Positions 17,692 to 28,941 of a stretch of 64,000 nt of DNA are shown here, piece by piece. Source of the stretch: Lactococcus garvieae. GTDB taxonomy: Bacteria; Bacillota; Bacilli; Lactobacillales; Streptococcaceae. The stretch lies in the NCBI RefSeq assembly GCF_016027715.1, contig NZ_CP065691.1:496001-560000 (forward strand), written 5' to 3'. Under the pieces are notes generated by a model. It saw only the letters and a program-made list of their open reading frames with translations, made no database searches and was not told the origin of the DNA. Each line of letters begins with the position of its first letter. Positions within the stretch are counted from its first letter, which is position 1. Made by a program: the position numbers and the translations under genes.

Positions 17692-19158
17692 GTGAACATT
17701 GAAGCTTTACTTGAGAAAAAAGAGCAAATACAGGTCGAGATTCTTCGTCAGTTGGTTCTAAAGAATAAAAAAATTACTGTCCACGAGTTGAGTGACTGGG
17801 TGAATTTGTCGCGTCCATCAGTCGAAAGTTATTTAGATGAAATTTCATTTCTAGGGCGAATGATGGGTAGGCCAATGGAGATTTTGCGCCAAGATAATAA
17901 GATTATTCTTGAAATGAAGGATAATCAAAGCTTGGATGAAATCATCAGCTTTCTGATTCACGACAGTATAAAATACCGCCTGCTTATTCTTCTTTTAAAT
18001 CAGAAAAACTACATGATTATTGATTTAGCTGAGGAACTACTTATCAGTGAATCGACATTGTTTCGTAAAATCAAAGAGTTAAACAAACTCTTAGCCGAGT
18101 TTGAGCTCCAAGTTAAAAACAATAAGCTGGTGGGCGAAGAAAGCCAAATCCGTTATTTTTACTATTTTTTATTCGAATCAATAAATCCAAAATTTCGACC
18201 AGAAATGCTTCAAGTTACAAAATTACAAGTTGAGTTTGTCACTCAGTTGGAAGAAACCTTGAAAGTGGACTTTTCAAAAAGCAGTCAGGATAAGATTTAT
18301 CGTTGGTTGGCAATCACTGAAAAAAGAAGAACAATCAATGATATACACGTCAAAAACTCCTTGAAAACAAAGAAAATTTATCAAGACGATCATCTCTATC
18401 AATTATTGGACTCGATTTTTTATCAAAAAATCTATGATGAGCAAAGCAATGATAGGTGCGAGACAATCTTTTTTTACAGTTTCCTGCTTTCCTTTTTTAT
18501 TTTAGATAAGGAAAGTTATTATCGTTTTGATATATTTAGAAGTAAGAAAATACCGACTGCCTTGCTTAATATTTCTCTCCGAGAGCGGATGCTGAGCTAC
18601 TACCGCCCACATCGTCTGGGATTTGAAGAAGAAAAAATGATTAACTATCAGCTGTCACAAGTCAATAATAAATTTTCTTTTTTCCAAGGAAGTCTCTTTA
18701 CGAGTAGTCAAGAAGCTTTGATGGAGCAGAAACAAAACTTAGTAGATAAAAGTTTCCAAGCACTGCTTGACAACTTAAAAAAGATTGCTTTGAGCTATAT
18801 TCCCAAAGAACAGGATCTACCAGAACTCCTCTTTGGCTATAGCAATGCTCTCATGTTGTTAGAACTTTTATCTGCCCAAAAACTTATAGTAGCTTATGAT
18901 TTATCAGAGACACCGGCCTATCAGATTCCATTAGAACAATTTCTAAAAGTTCGTCTCCGGGGCGTCGAAAAAATAAAACTGGAACATTATCATGAAGGGC
19001 AAAGCTACGATTTACTTATTTCCAGTAAAAGAAATGATAGTCGCCAATTTGTCTATATACTTTCTGAGTTTTCCGGTGATTATGATATTGAAAAACTCGT
19101 TGGACGAATCGAATCACTCAAAAAAGAAAAATTTCAAACCAGAGCTATTCTCACTTGA
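17692..19158 (+). CDS. Mga-like transcriptional regulator
   Basis: 488 residues. Two winged helix-turn-helix units at the N-terminus are visible: KITVHELSDWVNLSRPSVESYLDEI (broken by no gap, ~29-53) and a second around NYMIIDLAEELLISESTLFRKI (~114-135), then a long helical region and a C-terminal domain resembling an EIIB-like module (DLLISSKRN...YILSEFSGDYD). This is the architecture of Mga/AtxA regulators, often controlled by PTS phosphorylation. GTG start at 17692 with GGAG at 17683. Its targets are unknown; neighbours are the ClC channel and a small YxeA-like gene. Confidence 0.8.
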   Translation: MNIEALLEKKEQIQVEILRQLVLKNKKITVHELSDWVNLSRPSVESYLDEISFLGRMMGRPMEILRQDNKIILEMKDNQSLDEIISFLIHDSIKYRLLILLLNQKNYMIIDLAEELLISESTLFRKIKELNKLLAEFELQVKNNKLVGEESQIRYFYYFLFESINPKFRPEMLQVTKLQVEFVTQLEETLKVDFSKSSQDKIYRWLAITEKRRTINDIHVKNSLKTKKIYQDDHLYQLLDSIFYQKIYDEQSNDRCETIFFYSFLLSFFILDKESYYRFDIFRSKKIPTALLNISLRERMLSYYRPHRLGFEEEKMINYQLSQVNNKFSFFQGSLFTSSQEALMEQKQNLVDKSFQALLDNLKKIALSYIPKEQDLPELLFGYSNALMLLELLSAQKLIVAYDLSETPAYQIPLEQFLKVRLRGVEKIKLEHYHEGQSYDLLISSKRNDSRQFVYILSEFSGDYDIEKLVGRIESLKKEKFQTRAILT

Positions 19159-19187
19159 ACAACTCTAGTATATATATTTTTTTGAGC

Positions 19188-19240
19188 CCCATCCCTACCA
19201 ATATTGGAATTAACTGATAGTGGGAAGGGATTTTTTTATT
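19188..19240 (+). terminator. Terminator after Mga-like gene
   Basis: ATCCCT-ACCA near 19189 pairs with TGG-AAGGGAT near 19221-19231, followed by TTTTTTT; the loop is long. Confidence 0.65.
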
Positions 19241-19274
19241 ACAGAAGTGTAAGAAGAAGTATGGTATAGCAGGG

Positions 19275-19280
19275 TATAAT
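19275..19280 (+). promoter_or_regulatory. -10 box of YxeA-like gene
   Basis: Perfect TATAAT; no good -35. Transcription would begin about 30 nt before the start codon. Confidence 0.5.
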
Positions 19281-19316
19281 AGGTATGAACAAGTATAGAA
19301 TAAAAGAGGTACAAAA

Positions 19317-19661
19317 ATGAAAAAAATATTATTGATATTGGCTGCAGCTTTAGTGTTGATTGGAGGCGGATACTCATGGTATCATGCTAGTTATGGAGGT
19401 ACGAGCTACTATGTTAAAATCCGTGAGGATGGGGAGGTAGTAAAACTCTCCAGTGATGGCGGTCAGCAACTCACGCGGTACAACTATAAGATGGATGGTT
19501 TAGACTCGAAGGGTAAGAAGAAAGAGCTTGAGTTCATGTCCCATCATAACTTAAGACATGAAGCTTATTTGAAAGTACTGAACAACAATAAAAAAGGTGT
19601 GATAAGTTGGGAAGAGGTCCAAAGAAACGACATACCTGAAAAAGTTTTAAGTAAAATATAA
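19317..19661 (+). CDS. YxeA-like (DUF1093) exported or membrane-anchored protein
   Basis: 114 residues. KKILLILAAALVLIGGGY is a signal peptide or N-terminal anchor; the rest, with YYVKIREDGEV and LEFMSHHNLRHEAYLKV, fits the YxeA/DUF1093 family of small OB-like exported proteins. Lactobacillales carry several copies, often near ABC transporters; function unknown. ATG follows GAGGTACAAA. It has its own -10 box and terminator. Confidence 0.78.
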   Translation: MKKILLILAAALVLIGGGYSWYHASYGGTSYYVKIREDGEVVKLSSDGGQQLTRYNYKMDGLDSKGKKKELEFMSHHNLRHEAYLKVLNNNKKGVISWEEVQRNDIPEKVLSKI

Positions 19662-19678
19662 AAGAAAAATAACTCGTT

Positions 19679-19709
19679 ATCCAAGTAAAAAAGTACTTGG
19701 ATTTTTTGT
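19679..19709 (+). terminator. Terminator after YxeA-like gene
   Basis: ATCCAAGTA (19679-19687) and TACTTGGAT (19694-19702), perfect 9-bp stem, then TTTTT. Confidence 0.92.
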
Positions 19710-19850
19710 ATAAAAAAGCCTTGCTCAAACATGTTTCCTGCGACTTTACATACCTTTTTCTTAATACCGCTTGATTGCCATTCTCATATGAATAGCTTTT
19801 TTATTTTTTAGTAACACTTTCAGTTTTTTTATAAATTCAGTAAAAAATGA

Positions 19851-21413
<1,563 letters not shown>

Positions 21414-21435
21414 GGACATAAAAGGAGAGATAGAA

Positions 21436-23265
21436 ATGGCTTTTTCTAAAAAAACAAGACAAGAATCAATAAAGAAAATACAAGACGAAACGTTAGATTT
21501 ACTCGTTATTGGTGGTGGTATTACTGGAGCGGGTCTCACTCTACAAGCGGCCGCAGCAGGGATGAAAGTTGCTGTACTCGAAATGCAGGACTTCTCCGAA
21601 GGAACGTCATCACGTTCAACAAAACTTGTACATGGTGGTATCCGCTACCTTAAAAACTTTGATGTGGAAGTAGTTTCGGATACAGTATCAGAGCGAGCTG
21701 TTGTCCAAGGAATTGCCCCTCATATTCCAAAACCGGATCCCATGTTGCTTCCGATTTATGATGACGAAGGAACCACAACTTTTGACATGTTCTCCGTCAA
21801 AATCGCAATGGATCTCTACGACCGATTAGCTGGTATTGACGAAAACTCGCCTTATGCAAACTATACGATATCTCCAGAAGAAGTATTGCGTCGTGAACCT
21901 TTAATCAAGAAAAAAGGGCTGCAAGGTGCAGGTGTTTATCTTGACTACCGTAATAATGATGCACGTTTAGTAATTGACAATATTAAAAAAGCGGTAGAAG
22001 ATGGGGCACAAGCTATCAGTAAAATGAAAGTTATTGATTTTACTTATACAGACGGTCAAATCTCGGGTGTGCGTGCGCGTGATTTGCTTACAGATGAAGT
22101 GATTGAGGTCAAAGCAAAGCTGGTCATTAATACCAGTGGCCCTTGGGTTGACAAAATCCGCTACCTGAATTTTACACGACCTATCGTGCCAAAAATGCGT
22201 CCAACAAAAGGTGTTCATCTTGTCGTTGACGCCTCTAAGTTACCTGTGCCACAGCCTACATATTTCGACACAGGCAAACATGATAAACGTATGGTATTTG
22301 CTATTCCTCGTGAAAATAAAACTTACTTTGGAACAACGGATACAGACTATCATGGTGATTTTATTGATCCTAAAGTTACGCAAGAAGATGTAGACTATCT
22401 CTTGGAGGTCATTAACTTCCGCTACCCAGAAGCGAACATAACCATTAATGATATTGAAGCTTCCTGGGCGGGCTTACGACCATTATTAGGCGGCAACTCA
22501 GGCTCAGACTATAATGGCGGAGATAATGGCGCCGTTTCGGAAGCAAGTTTCAACTCAGTAGTAGAGGCAGTGTTGCGCTATAAGAATAAAACAGCAACAA
22601 AAGCAGAAGTGGAGCATCTGCTCAATCATATGGAATCAAGTCTCTCTGAAAAAGGAGATGCACCATCATCTGTGTCACGAGGTAGCTCCCTCGAACGTGA
22701 AACTGACGGTTTAATTACTCTGGCTGGTGGAAAAATCACAGATTACCGTAAGATGGCAGCTGGAGCGATGGAGCTCATTTGCCAACTGCTTGAAGAAGAC
22801 TACGGTTTGAAATACGAACCTGTGGATTCCAAAAACTATCAAATTTCTGGGGGGGAGTTTGACCCAACCAAGGTGGAAGAAGTTATCGCTGAAAATATGC
22901 AAGTCGGTGTGACTGCTGGTCTGAGTGAAGAAGAAGCCAAATACATCGCAGACTTTTATGGTATGAATTCGCTCAAAGTATTTGCCTATGCTTCTGAAAT
23001 GGATGCTTATGAAGGTCTATCTCTCGCAGAATCAGCCCGTCTTCGCTATGCACTTGAAGATGAAATGATATTGACTCCTGTTGACTACTTGCTGCGCCGC
23101 ACTAATCATATCTTGTTTATGCGTGAAGGTGTAGATTCTATCAAAGTTCATGTTGTGAATGTAATGTCAGATTTTCTCGGTTGGTCTGCTGAAGAAAAAG
23201 CAAACCAAGAAAAGATGTTAGAGAATGCACTTCGTGAATCAGATTTGACAGACCTCAAGGGTTAA
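21436..23265 (+). CDS. glpO: Alpha-glycerophosphate oxidase
   Basis: 609 residues. FAD enzyme oxidising glycerol-3-phosphate to dihydroxyacetone phosphate with O2, releasing H2O2. The dinucleotide loop is VIGGGITGAG (24-33), followed by SSRSTKLVHGGIRYL. The Ser/Gly-rich insert around residues 350-430 (NGGDNGAVSE.., GDAPSSVSRGSS) separates oxidases of lactic bacteria from GlpD dehydrogenases. AAGGAGAG sets ATG 21436; upstream in-frame codons overlap glpK. Membrane-associated or cytosolic. Confidence 0.96.
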   Translation: MAFSKKTRQESIKKIQDETLDLLVIGGGITGAGLTLQAAAAGMKVAVLEMQDFSEGTSSRSTKLVHGGIRYLKNFDVEVVSDTVSERAVVQGIAPHIPKPDPMLLPIYDDEGTTTFDMFSVKIAMDLYDRLAGIDENSPYANYTISPEEVLRREPLIKKKGLQGAGVYLDYRNNDARLVIDNIKKAVEDGAQAISKMKVIDFTYTDGQISGVRARDLLTDEVIEVKAKLVINTSGPWVDKIRYLNFTRPIVPKMRPTKGVHLVVDASKLPVPQPTYFDTGKHDKRMVFAIPRENKTYFGTTDTDYHGDFIDPKVTQEDVDYLLEVINFRYPEANITINDIEASWAGLRPLLGGNSGSDYNGGDNGAVSEASFNSVVEAVLRYKNKTATKAEVEHLLNHMESSLSEKGDAPSSVSRGSSLERETDGLITLAGGKITDYRKMAAGAMELICQLLEEDYGLKYEPVDSKNYQISGGEFDPTKVEEVIAENMQVGVTAGLSEEEAKYIADFYGMNSLKVFAYASEMDAYEGLSLAESARLRYALEDEMILTPVDYLLRRTNHILFMREGVDSIKVHVVNVMSDFLGWSAEEKANQEKMLENALRESDLTDLKG

Positions 23266-23308
23266 ATTTCGACCCATTATATAAAAAATAATAGAAAAAG
23301 GAGTCACT

Positions 23309-24046
23309 ATGCACTCAGAAATGGTACAATTACTCGGTGAATTTCTAGGAACTTTCATTTTAATTCTCCTCGGTAACGGAATTGTCTCAGGGGTTGTCCT
23401 GAACAAAACAAAAGCAACTGGAGCAGGTTGGGTAGCTATTACACTTGGTTGGGGGTTTGCTGTAATGATGGGCGTTTATGTCTCAGGATTTATGTCACCT
23501 GCCCATCTGAACCCTGCAGTAACTATAGCGATGGCGATGATTGGCAGTTTTAGCTGGAGCTTAGTTCTTCCTTATATCCTCGCTCAAATGCTTGGAGCAA
23601 TGGTAGCCAGCATCATTCTCTATCTCATGTTTTACCCTCACTATGCCGAAACTGAAAACCCAGCAGATATCTTAGGAACTTTCTCTACGGGGCCTGCTAT
23701 TCGCCAGACGGGTTCAAACCTACTGAGTGAGGTTGTAGGAACTGCAGTATTAACGACAGGTATCCTCGCCTTTGGTCAGTATGCTATCACGCAAACTTCT
23801 GGGGTTTCACCATTATTAGTGGGTGCGATTATCACTGCTATTGGTTTATCACTTGGAGCCACTACAGGCTACTCTTTGAATCCTGCCCGTGACCTAGGAC
23901 CCCGTATCATGCATGCGCTCTTACCGATCAAAGGTAAAGGCGATTCAGACTGGTCATACGCGTGGATTCCCGTGGTAGGCCCTATCATTGGTGGGAGCTT
24001 AGGTGCAGTTCTCTTTAATATGGTTATCCAGTTTGCAAGTAAATAA
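23309..24046 (+). CDS. glpF: Glycerol uptake facilitator
   Basis: 245 residues, aquaglyceroporin of the MIP family with six helices. The two pore motifs are present: NPA at 68-70 (HLNPAVT) and NPAR at 191-194 (SLNPARD), the Arg being the selectivity residue. It lets glycerol diffuse in for GlpK to trap. Preceded by AAAGGAG, 43 nt after glpO; last gene of the operon. Confidence 0.97.
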   Translation: MHSEMVQLLGEFLGTFILILLGNGIVSGVVLNKTKATGAGWVAITLGWGFAVMMGVYVSGFMSPAHLNPAVTIAMAMIGSFSWSLVLPYILAQMLGAMVASIILYLMFYPHYAETENPADILGTFSTGPAIRQTGSNLLSEVVGTAVLTTGILAFGQYAITQTSGVSPLLVGAIITAIGLSLGATTGYSLNPARDLGPRIMHALLPIKGKGDSDWSYAWIPVVGPIIGGSLGAVLFNMVIQFASK

Positions 24047-24068
24047 ATATTAATAAAGTATAAAAATG

Positions 24069-24096
24069 GAGCTAGACATCAGTCTGGCTCTTTTTG
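24069..24096 (+). terminator. Terminator of glpKOF operon
   Basis: GAGCTAGAC, loop ATCA, GTCTGGCTC (24069-24090), then TTTTT. Confidence 0.92.
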
Positions 24097-24209
24097 TATA
24101 CAAATGTGAAGATGAGGATGAAGACCTACATAGCTTTTAAAATAAACTCTTTTTACTCATGAAAAAAATATCATTGCAGAGAGTACATATGGGAATAAAA
24201 TCTAAACAA

Positions 24210-24258
24210 AGAAAACGCTTACCTTTCTCTTTCTTTTGAAAATAAGATGTGCTATATT
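24210..24258 (+). promoter_or_regulatory. Promoter and cre site of the mannoside PTS operon
   Basis: Extended -10 TGCTATATT (24250-24258). Upstream lies AGAAAACGCTTACC (24210-24223), 12 of 14 matches to the cre consensus, overlapping or just upstream of the -35 position, so carbon catabolite control by CcpA is likely. The rest of the ~250-nt gap is AT-rich and shows nothing else. Confidence 0.65.
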
Positions 24259-24296
24259 ACAAATATAACAAAAAGAAAAATTTTGGAGGAAACAAA

Positions 24297-25772
24297 ATGT
24301 CGAAAAAAGTAGTAGCTGTTACGGCTTGTGCTGCTGGAATAGCTCATACCTATATGGCGGCGGAGTCTATTGAACGCGCGGCTAAAAAAATGGGTTATGA
24401 AGTTAAGGTGGAAACCAACGGTGCTATTGGTGCTGAAAATGTCTTGACTTCAGAAGATATTGAAAATGCAGATTTAGTTCTCATCGCTTCCGATATTAAG
24501 ATTGACCCTATTCGTTTTACAGGTAAACCGCTCTATGTAACAAAATCGATTCCTGCTATTGAGGATTCTGAAGCCTTGATTAAAAAAGCTTTTGATGAGG
24601 CGGAAGTATTCGGGAAAAAAGGCAGCAAGGTCGGAAATATTCAAATTGGGAATGATAAAGACAAAGTCACCTTTTTGACACACGTGATGAGCGGGATTTC
24701 CTATATGGTGCCTATGGTTATTGCAGCCGGGCTACTACTTACGATTGCTAATCTGTATGCCTTTCAGAGAGATGACTTAGGACGTATCGTAAATTGGGGC
24801 TTTGATAACAAGACCCAAATGGGCTTCCTCATGGAAAAACTTTTTTATGTGGGACAGATGGGTTTTAAACTGATGATTCCACTTTTTGCAGGTTTTGTCG
24901 CTAATTCCATTGCCGACAAACCAGCTATTGCTCCTGCAATGATTGGTGCCTATCTTGTGAATGACCCTGAGTTTTTAGGGGCAGAAGCAGGAGGTGGATT
25001 TATCGGAGCTATTATCGTCGCTTTTCTTGTAGGTTACATGGTCAAAGGTCTGAAGAAAATAAAATGGCCGAAGCTTGTTATGCCTATCGTTCCTATCATG
25101 ATTATCCCCTTTATTGCAACGGCTGTAATCAGTCTTGTCGTTCTCTATATTATCGGGAATCCAATTTCTATAGGAATGGATGCAATGTATGATGGTTTGA
25201 CAAGTTTGAATAATAATTACGCAGGAGCACCAATCATTATCGGAGCTATCTGTGGAGCGATGATTGGCTTTGACTTAGGGGGACCGATTAATAAAACGGC
25301 CTTAGTCTTTGGTACAGCTATATTTACCGATACCATGACAAAATACGGGATAGAAGGCGCAAACTTTGTCCCAGGGACAGCAACGCAAGCAGCAATTTCT
25401 GTCGCGCCTCTAGGGGTATGGCTTGCCACAATTTTATTTAAAAATAAATTCTCAAAAGATGAAAAAATCGCAGCCAGTGCAGCCTTCGGTATGGGAATTG
25501 TAGGTGTTACGGAGGGAGCTATCCCATTTGTAGCAGCACATCCCGTACGAATGATATTCTCAAATGTTGTGGGATCGGCCGTAGCAGGCGGGCTTATCTC
25601 GGCAACGGGTTCGAAATTTTATGGGGGAATTGGCTCCCCACTCGGAACCTTTATCGGCTATATAGAGCAACCGATACCTTTTGTAACTTGGATATTATGT
25701 GTATGTGCAGGTATCTTAACAACGGCATTACTTATTGGATTTACTCGAGGCTTTGAATTTAAAAAAGAGTAA
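24297..25772 (+). CDS. Fructose-family PTS enzyme IIBC
   Basis: 491 residues. Residues 1-100 are the fructose-type IIB domain, with the phosphorylated Cys11 in VTACAAGIAHTYMAAE; after a linker, residues ~120-490 are the IIC channel with about eight to nine helices (MSGISYMVPMVIAAGLL, PALAPAMIGAYL-like). It takes up and phosphorylates a sugar. The GH38 gene downstream points to an alpha-mannoside such as mannosylglycerate, as with E. coli MngA, but IIA here is a separate gene. GGAGGAAAC precedes ATG 24297. Confidence 0.9.
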   Translation: MSKKVVAVTACAAGIAHTYMAAESIERAAKKMGYEVKVETNGAIGAENVLTSEDIENADLVLIASDIKIDPIRFTGKPLYVTKSIPAIEDSEALIKKAFDEAEVFGKKGSKVGNIQIGNDKDKVTFLTHVMSGISYMVPMVIAAGLLLTIANLYAFQRDDLGRIVNWGFDNKTQMGFLMEKLFYVGQMGFKLMIPLFAGFVANSIADKPAIAPAMIGAYLVNDPEFLGAEAGGGFIGAIIVAFLVGYMVKGLKKIKWPKLVMPIVPIMIIPFIATAVISLVVLYIIGNPISIGMDAMYDGLTSLNNNYAGAPIIIGAICGAMIGFDLGGPINKTALVFGTAIFTDTMTKYGIEGANFVPGTATQAAISVAPLGVWLATILFKNKFSKDEKIAASAAFGMGIVGVTEGAIPFVAAHPVRMIFSNVVGSAVAGGLISATGSKFYGGIGSPLGTFIGYIEQPIPFVTWILCVCAGILTTALLIGFTRGFEFKKE

Positions 25773-25803
25773 AAGCCACTGCAAAATAAGAAAGTGAAAA
25801 AAG

Positions 25804-26256
25804 ATGAATAAAGACGTTTTCAACAAAGAACATATCCTCTTCGATACAACCGCGCACTCTCAGCAAGAAGCCTTTGAAGTAATTGCTGCGTTTGCACATT
25901 CTTTAGGATTTGTAGATAATAAAGCTGCATATTTGGATGGGCTTAAAGAAAGAGAAGCCGAAGCTACAACCGGATTTAAAGATCATATTGCCATCCCTCA
26001 TTGCAAACACAAAACAAATTTAAAGCCAGGTATGTTTTTTGTGAGATTTGCCAACGAAATACCATGGAACTCTTTAGATGGAAAACCTGTCAAGGTAGCA
26101 CTTGCTCTGACAATTCCTGAAGAAGGAGCGAACGAGCATTTGAAGCTTTTAAGCTTAATTGCTAGAAAATTAATCGATGATCAGTTTCGTGAAGCTATTT
26201 TGTCAGAGAATGACCCGATTAATTTGACTGCGATTATTGATAAAATTGATTTCTAA
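25804..26256 (+). CDS. Fructose-family PTS enzyme IIA
   Basis: 150 residues, EIIA type 2 (fructose/mannitol). The phosphorylated His is His66 in HIAIPHCKH; EGANEHLKLLSLIARKL is the conserved helix. It takes phosphate from HPr and passes it to Cys11 of the upstream IIBC. AGTGAAAAAAG before the ATG is a weak site. A strong hairpin lies between this gene and the mannosidase gene. Confidence 0.92.
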   Translation: MNKDVFNKEHILFDTTAHSQQEAFEVIAAFAHSLGFVDNKAAYLDGLKEREAEATTGFKDHIAIPHCKHKTNLKPGMFFVRFANEIPWNSLDGKPVKVALALTIPEEGANEHLKLLSLIARKLIDDQFREAILSENDPINLTAIIDKIDF

Positions 26257-26259
26257 TAC

Positions 26260-26289
26260 AAAGGTCAAATCATCTTGATTTGGCCTTTT
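26260..26289 (+). terminator. Intra-operon hairpin between IIA and GH38
   Basis: AAAGGTCAAATCA (26260-26272), loop TCT, TGATTTGGCCTTT (26276-26288): 13 bp with one G-T pair, followed by only four T. Could be a leaky terminator or an mRNA-stabilising 3' end setting PTS expression above the hydrolases. Confidence 0.7.
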
Positions 26290-26313
26290 GAAAAAATGAA
26301 TAAGGAAATAAAA

Positions 26314-28932
26314 ATGAAGAAAAAAGTACACGTTATTCACCACACCCACTGGGATTTGGAATGGTATTTTACCAGCAACGAATCCTTTGTTCAATTGTCC
26401 TATCATATGGATGAAGTAATGCGGGCCTTAGAAACTAATGAGATTTCTTACTACCTCTTAGACGGACAAATGAGTATTTTGGATGAATATCTTCAGAGTT
26501 TCCCTGAGCAGAAGACCCGTATTAAAAAACTGGTTCAAGCTCAAAAATTATGGATTGGTCCGTGGTATACCCAAACGGATGAGCTAATAGTAAGTGGGGA
26601 GTCCATCATCAGAAACTTAACTTTGGGTATGGAGTTGGCTGAGGATTTAGGCAGTTATATGAATATTGGTTATCTTCCTGATTCCTTTGGTCAGAGTAAA
26701 GATATGCCTAAAATATATAAGGGCTTAGGCATTGACCGTACAGTGTTTTGGCGTGGTTTACCAGAGGAAAAAACAAAGGATCGAGAATTCCATTGGCAAG
26801 CTGAAGATGGCTCAAGTGTTTTGGCTTCTAATATCAAAGATGGCTATTTTGTAGGCGTGGGGCTCATCTACAGTGACCAAGCCCAAGATCTGATGTCACA
26901 AATCGAAGATGGAGCAGTAGGTCAAAATCTTGTTTTACCCGTTGGTGGCGATCAACGTTATGTCGATTTTAATCTCCGTGAGAGGATTGATTTTTACAAT
27001 AAACAGCTGACTGACTATGAATTAGAAGAAAGTAACTATGACAAACTTTTTTCTGAACTCGAAAAAGAGGATTTGAGCACAATTGAAGGAGAATTTATTT
27101 CTAGCTCTGTATCAAAGATACACCGCTCTATCTATTCCTCACGTTATGATCACAAATATTTAAATGATAAGCTTGAGCGACGTATGATTTATCAGGTAGA
27201 GCCTCTTGTTTTAATGGCTGAAAAACTTGGTATTCCTCATAAACAAGGATTAATTGATAGGATATGGAAATTACTCGCGAAAAATCAAGCCCATGACAGT
27301 GCAGGTGGGTGTAACAGCGATAAAACCAATCGAATTATTCGGGAGCGCTTTATTGAGGCCGATCAGCTTTCCTACTCTGTCGTAGACTACCTCACGAGAA
27401 AAATTAGTGAATCACAGATACAAGTCACTCACAATCAGCTCAGCATTTTTAACACTCTTCCTTGGGAAGTTTCAAAGACAGTAAAAATTCAAGTTTCAAC
27501 AGATTTTAAGCATATCCAGTTGAAAAACTCAGAAGATAAATCCGTGAGCTTTGATCTTTTACATACAAGAAAAGAATATTCTGGCGAGATTCGTCGGGAG
27601 GAGAGTGAGAGAGACCCTGATAAATTCTATTATATCCATGAGATAGCTGTAGAGGTTACAGTTCCTTCTCTAAGCTTTGTGAACTATCAAGTTGAAGAAG
27701 ACACAGCTATTGCCGAAGCTCTGAGCCCAAGTGAACAAGATTATATTGAAAATAATTATTTTCAAGTCAGCTTTACCGATGGTCAACTTCAGCTGCTGGA
27801 TAAGAAAACGCAGCAAACTTATCAAAATATTCTCTCCTTTGAGGATGGTGGCGATGAGGGAGATACCTATGATTACTCGCCCGCACATGATGATCGTGTC
27901 TTTACACTGACTCTTGAGAAAAGCCAACGTACGATTCTTTGTGGTGATTTGTATCAAGAGATGGTGTTGATGGGCTACTGGAAACTTCCTCAAGACTTGA
28001 TGGCTCGTAAAGAAGGAGCGCTTAATCAGAGACAAGAGTATGAGTTAAAAATTGCTTTAAAAAAGGGAAGCAAACAAGTGGAGTGCCATTTGGTGATCGA
28101 TAATCAGGTTATGGATCATCGTATGCGTGCCGTGATAAACCTTCCCAGTGCGAATCAATATTCTTATACTGACACTCCTTTTGGAACGATTCAACGTGAG
28201 GCAGAAGATCCACACCTGAAAGATTGGCAGGAAATCGGCTGGCGAGAAGAACCTACTTCGATTTACCCCATGCTAAAATGGGTCAATGTCCATGATAGTA
28301 ATGAGAGCTGGACAATCTTTGCCAAAGGTATCAAAGAATATCAACTCATCGGAGAGGAACATCGTCAGTTAGCTTTGACTCTGTTTCGAAGTGTAGGATT
28401 TTTGGGACGTCCAGACTTGCTAAGACGTCCGGGTGTGGCTTCGGGAAATGCCTTTAAATATATCCCCACACCCGATAGTCAGTTGCTTGAAAAATTAACC
28501 TTTAAATTCGCAATCAATATGGATCAGGACTATAAACCTGCACAAATTAACAAAGAATATCTTGATTACGCCTTGTCACTCCCTTTTTATCAGATTCAGA
28601 ATCTTAACCTTTTTACAACGACTTTGAAATATTTTGTGTCTAACAGTTTGAAAGAAAAGATTTCTTGCCCCAAAAATATCCGCTTACAAGCCCCTAATTT
28701 AGTCTTTAGTTCACTTCGTAAGAATAAACTTTATGGTGGGTGGGATTTACGGGTGTACAATCCGAGTTATGAAACTGTTAAGGGAGAGAATTTTATACTT
28801 GCGGAGCGGGAGCTTTTCTATGAATTTGTGAATCTGAAAGGGATTGCTCTGACTGAGCGTCAAAAAAATAGTAAAATTAATTTGGGGGATTTTAGAGCAG
28901 GACAAATCAAAACAGTCCACTTCATAGATTAA
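26314..28932 (+). CDS. GH38 alpha-mannosidase (mannosylglycerate hydrolase-like)
   Basis: 872 residues, family length. Zinc-site motif HHTHWDLEWY (9-18), nucleophile Asp123 in LPDSFGQSKDMP, plus GKNxAHDS-like AKNQAHDSAGGC. Intracellular, no signal peptide. E. coli MngB, which splits 6-phosphomannosyl-glycerate, and streptococcal GH38 alpha-1,3-mannosidases are both relatives; the PTS next to it favours a phosphorylated mannoside. ATG 26314 has AAGGAAA upstream; upstream Mets fall in or by the hairpin. Confidence 0.88.
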   Translation: MKKKVHVIHHTHWDLEWYFTSNESFVQLSYHMDEVMRALETNEISYYLLDGQMSILDEYLQSFPEQKTRIKKLVQAQKLWIGPWYTQTDELIVSGESIIRNLTLGMELAEDLGSYMNIGYLPDSFGQSKDMPKIYKGLGIDRTVFWRGLPEEKTKDREFHWQAEDGSSVLASNIKDGYFVGVGLIYSDQAQDLMSQIEDGAVGQNLVLPVGGDQRYVDFNLRERIDFYNKQLTDYELEESNYDKLFSELEKEDLSTIEGEFISSSVSKIHRSIYSSRYDHKYLNDKLERRMIYQVEPLVLMAEKLGIPHKQGLIDRIWKLLAKNQAHDSAGGCNSDKTNRIIRERFIEADQLSYSVVDYLTRKISESQIQVTHNQLSIFNTLPWEVSKTVKIQVSTDFKHIQLKNSEDKSVSFDLLHTRKEYSGEIRREESERDPDKFYYIHEIAVEVTVPSLSFVNYQVEEDTAIAEALSPSEQDYIENNYFQVSFTDGQLQLLDKKTQQTYQNILSFEDGGDEGDTYDYSPAHDDRVFTLTLEKSQRTILCGDLYQEMVLMGYWKLPQDLMARKEGALNQRQEYELKIALKKGSKQVECHLVIDNQVMDHRMRAVINLPSANQYSYTDTPFGTIQREAEDPHLKDWQEIGWREEPTSIYPMLKWVNVHDSNESWTIFAKGIKEYQLIGEEHRQLALTLFRSVGFLGRPDLLRRPGVASGNAFKYIPTPDSQLLEKLTFKFAINMDQDYKPAQINKEYLDYALSLPFYQIQNLNLFTTTLKYFVSNSLKEKISCPKNIRLQAPNLVFSSLRKNKLYGGWDLRVYNPSYETVKGENFILAERELFYEFVNLKGIALTERQKNSKINLGDFRAGQIKTVHFID

Positions 28933-28941
28933 GGAAAAAGC

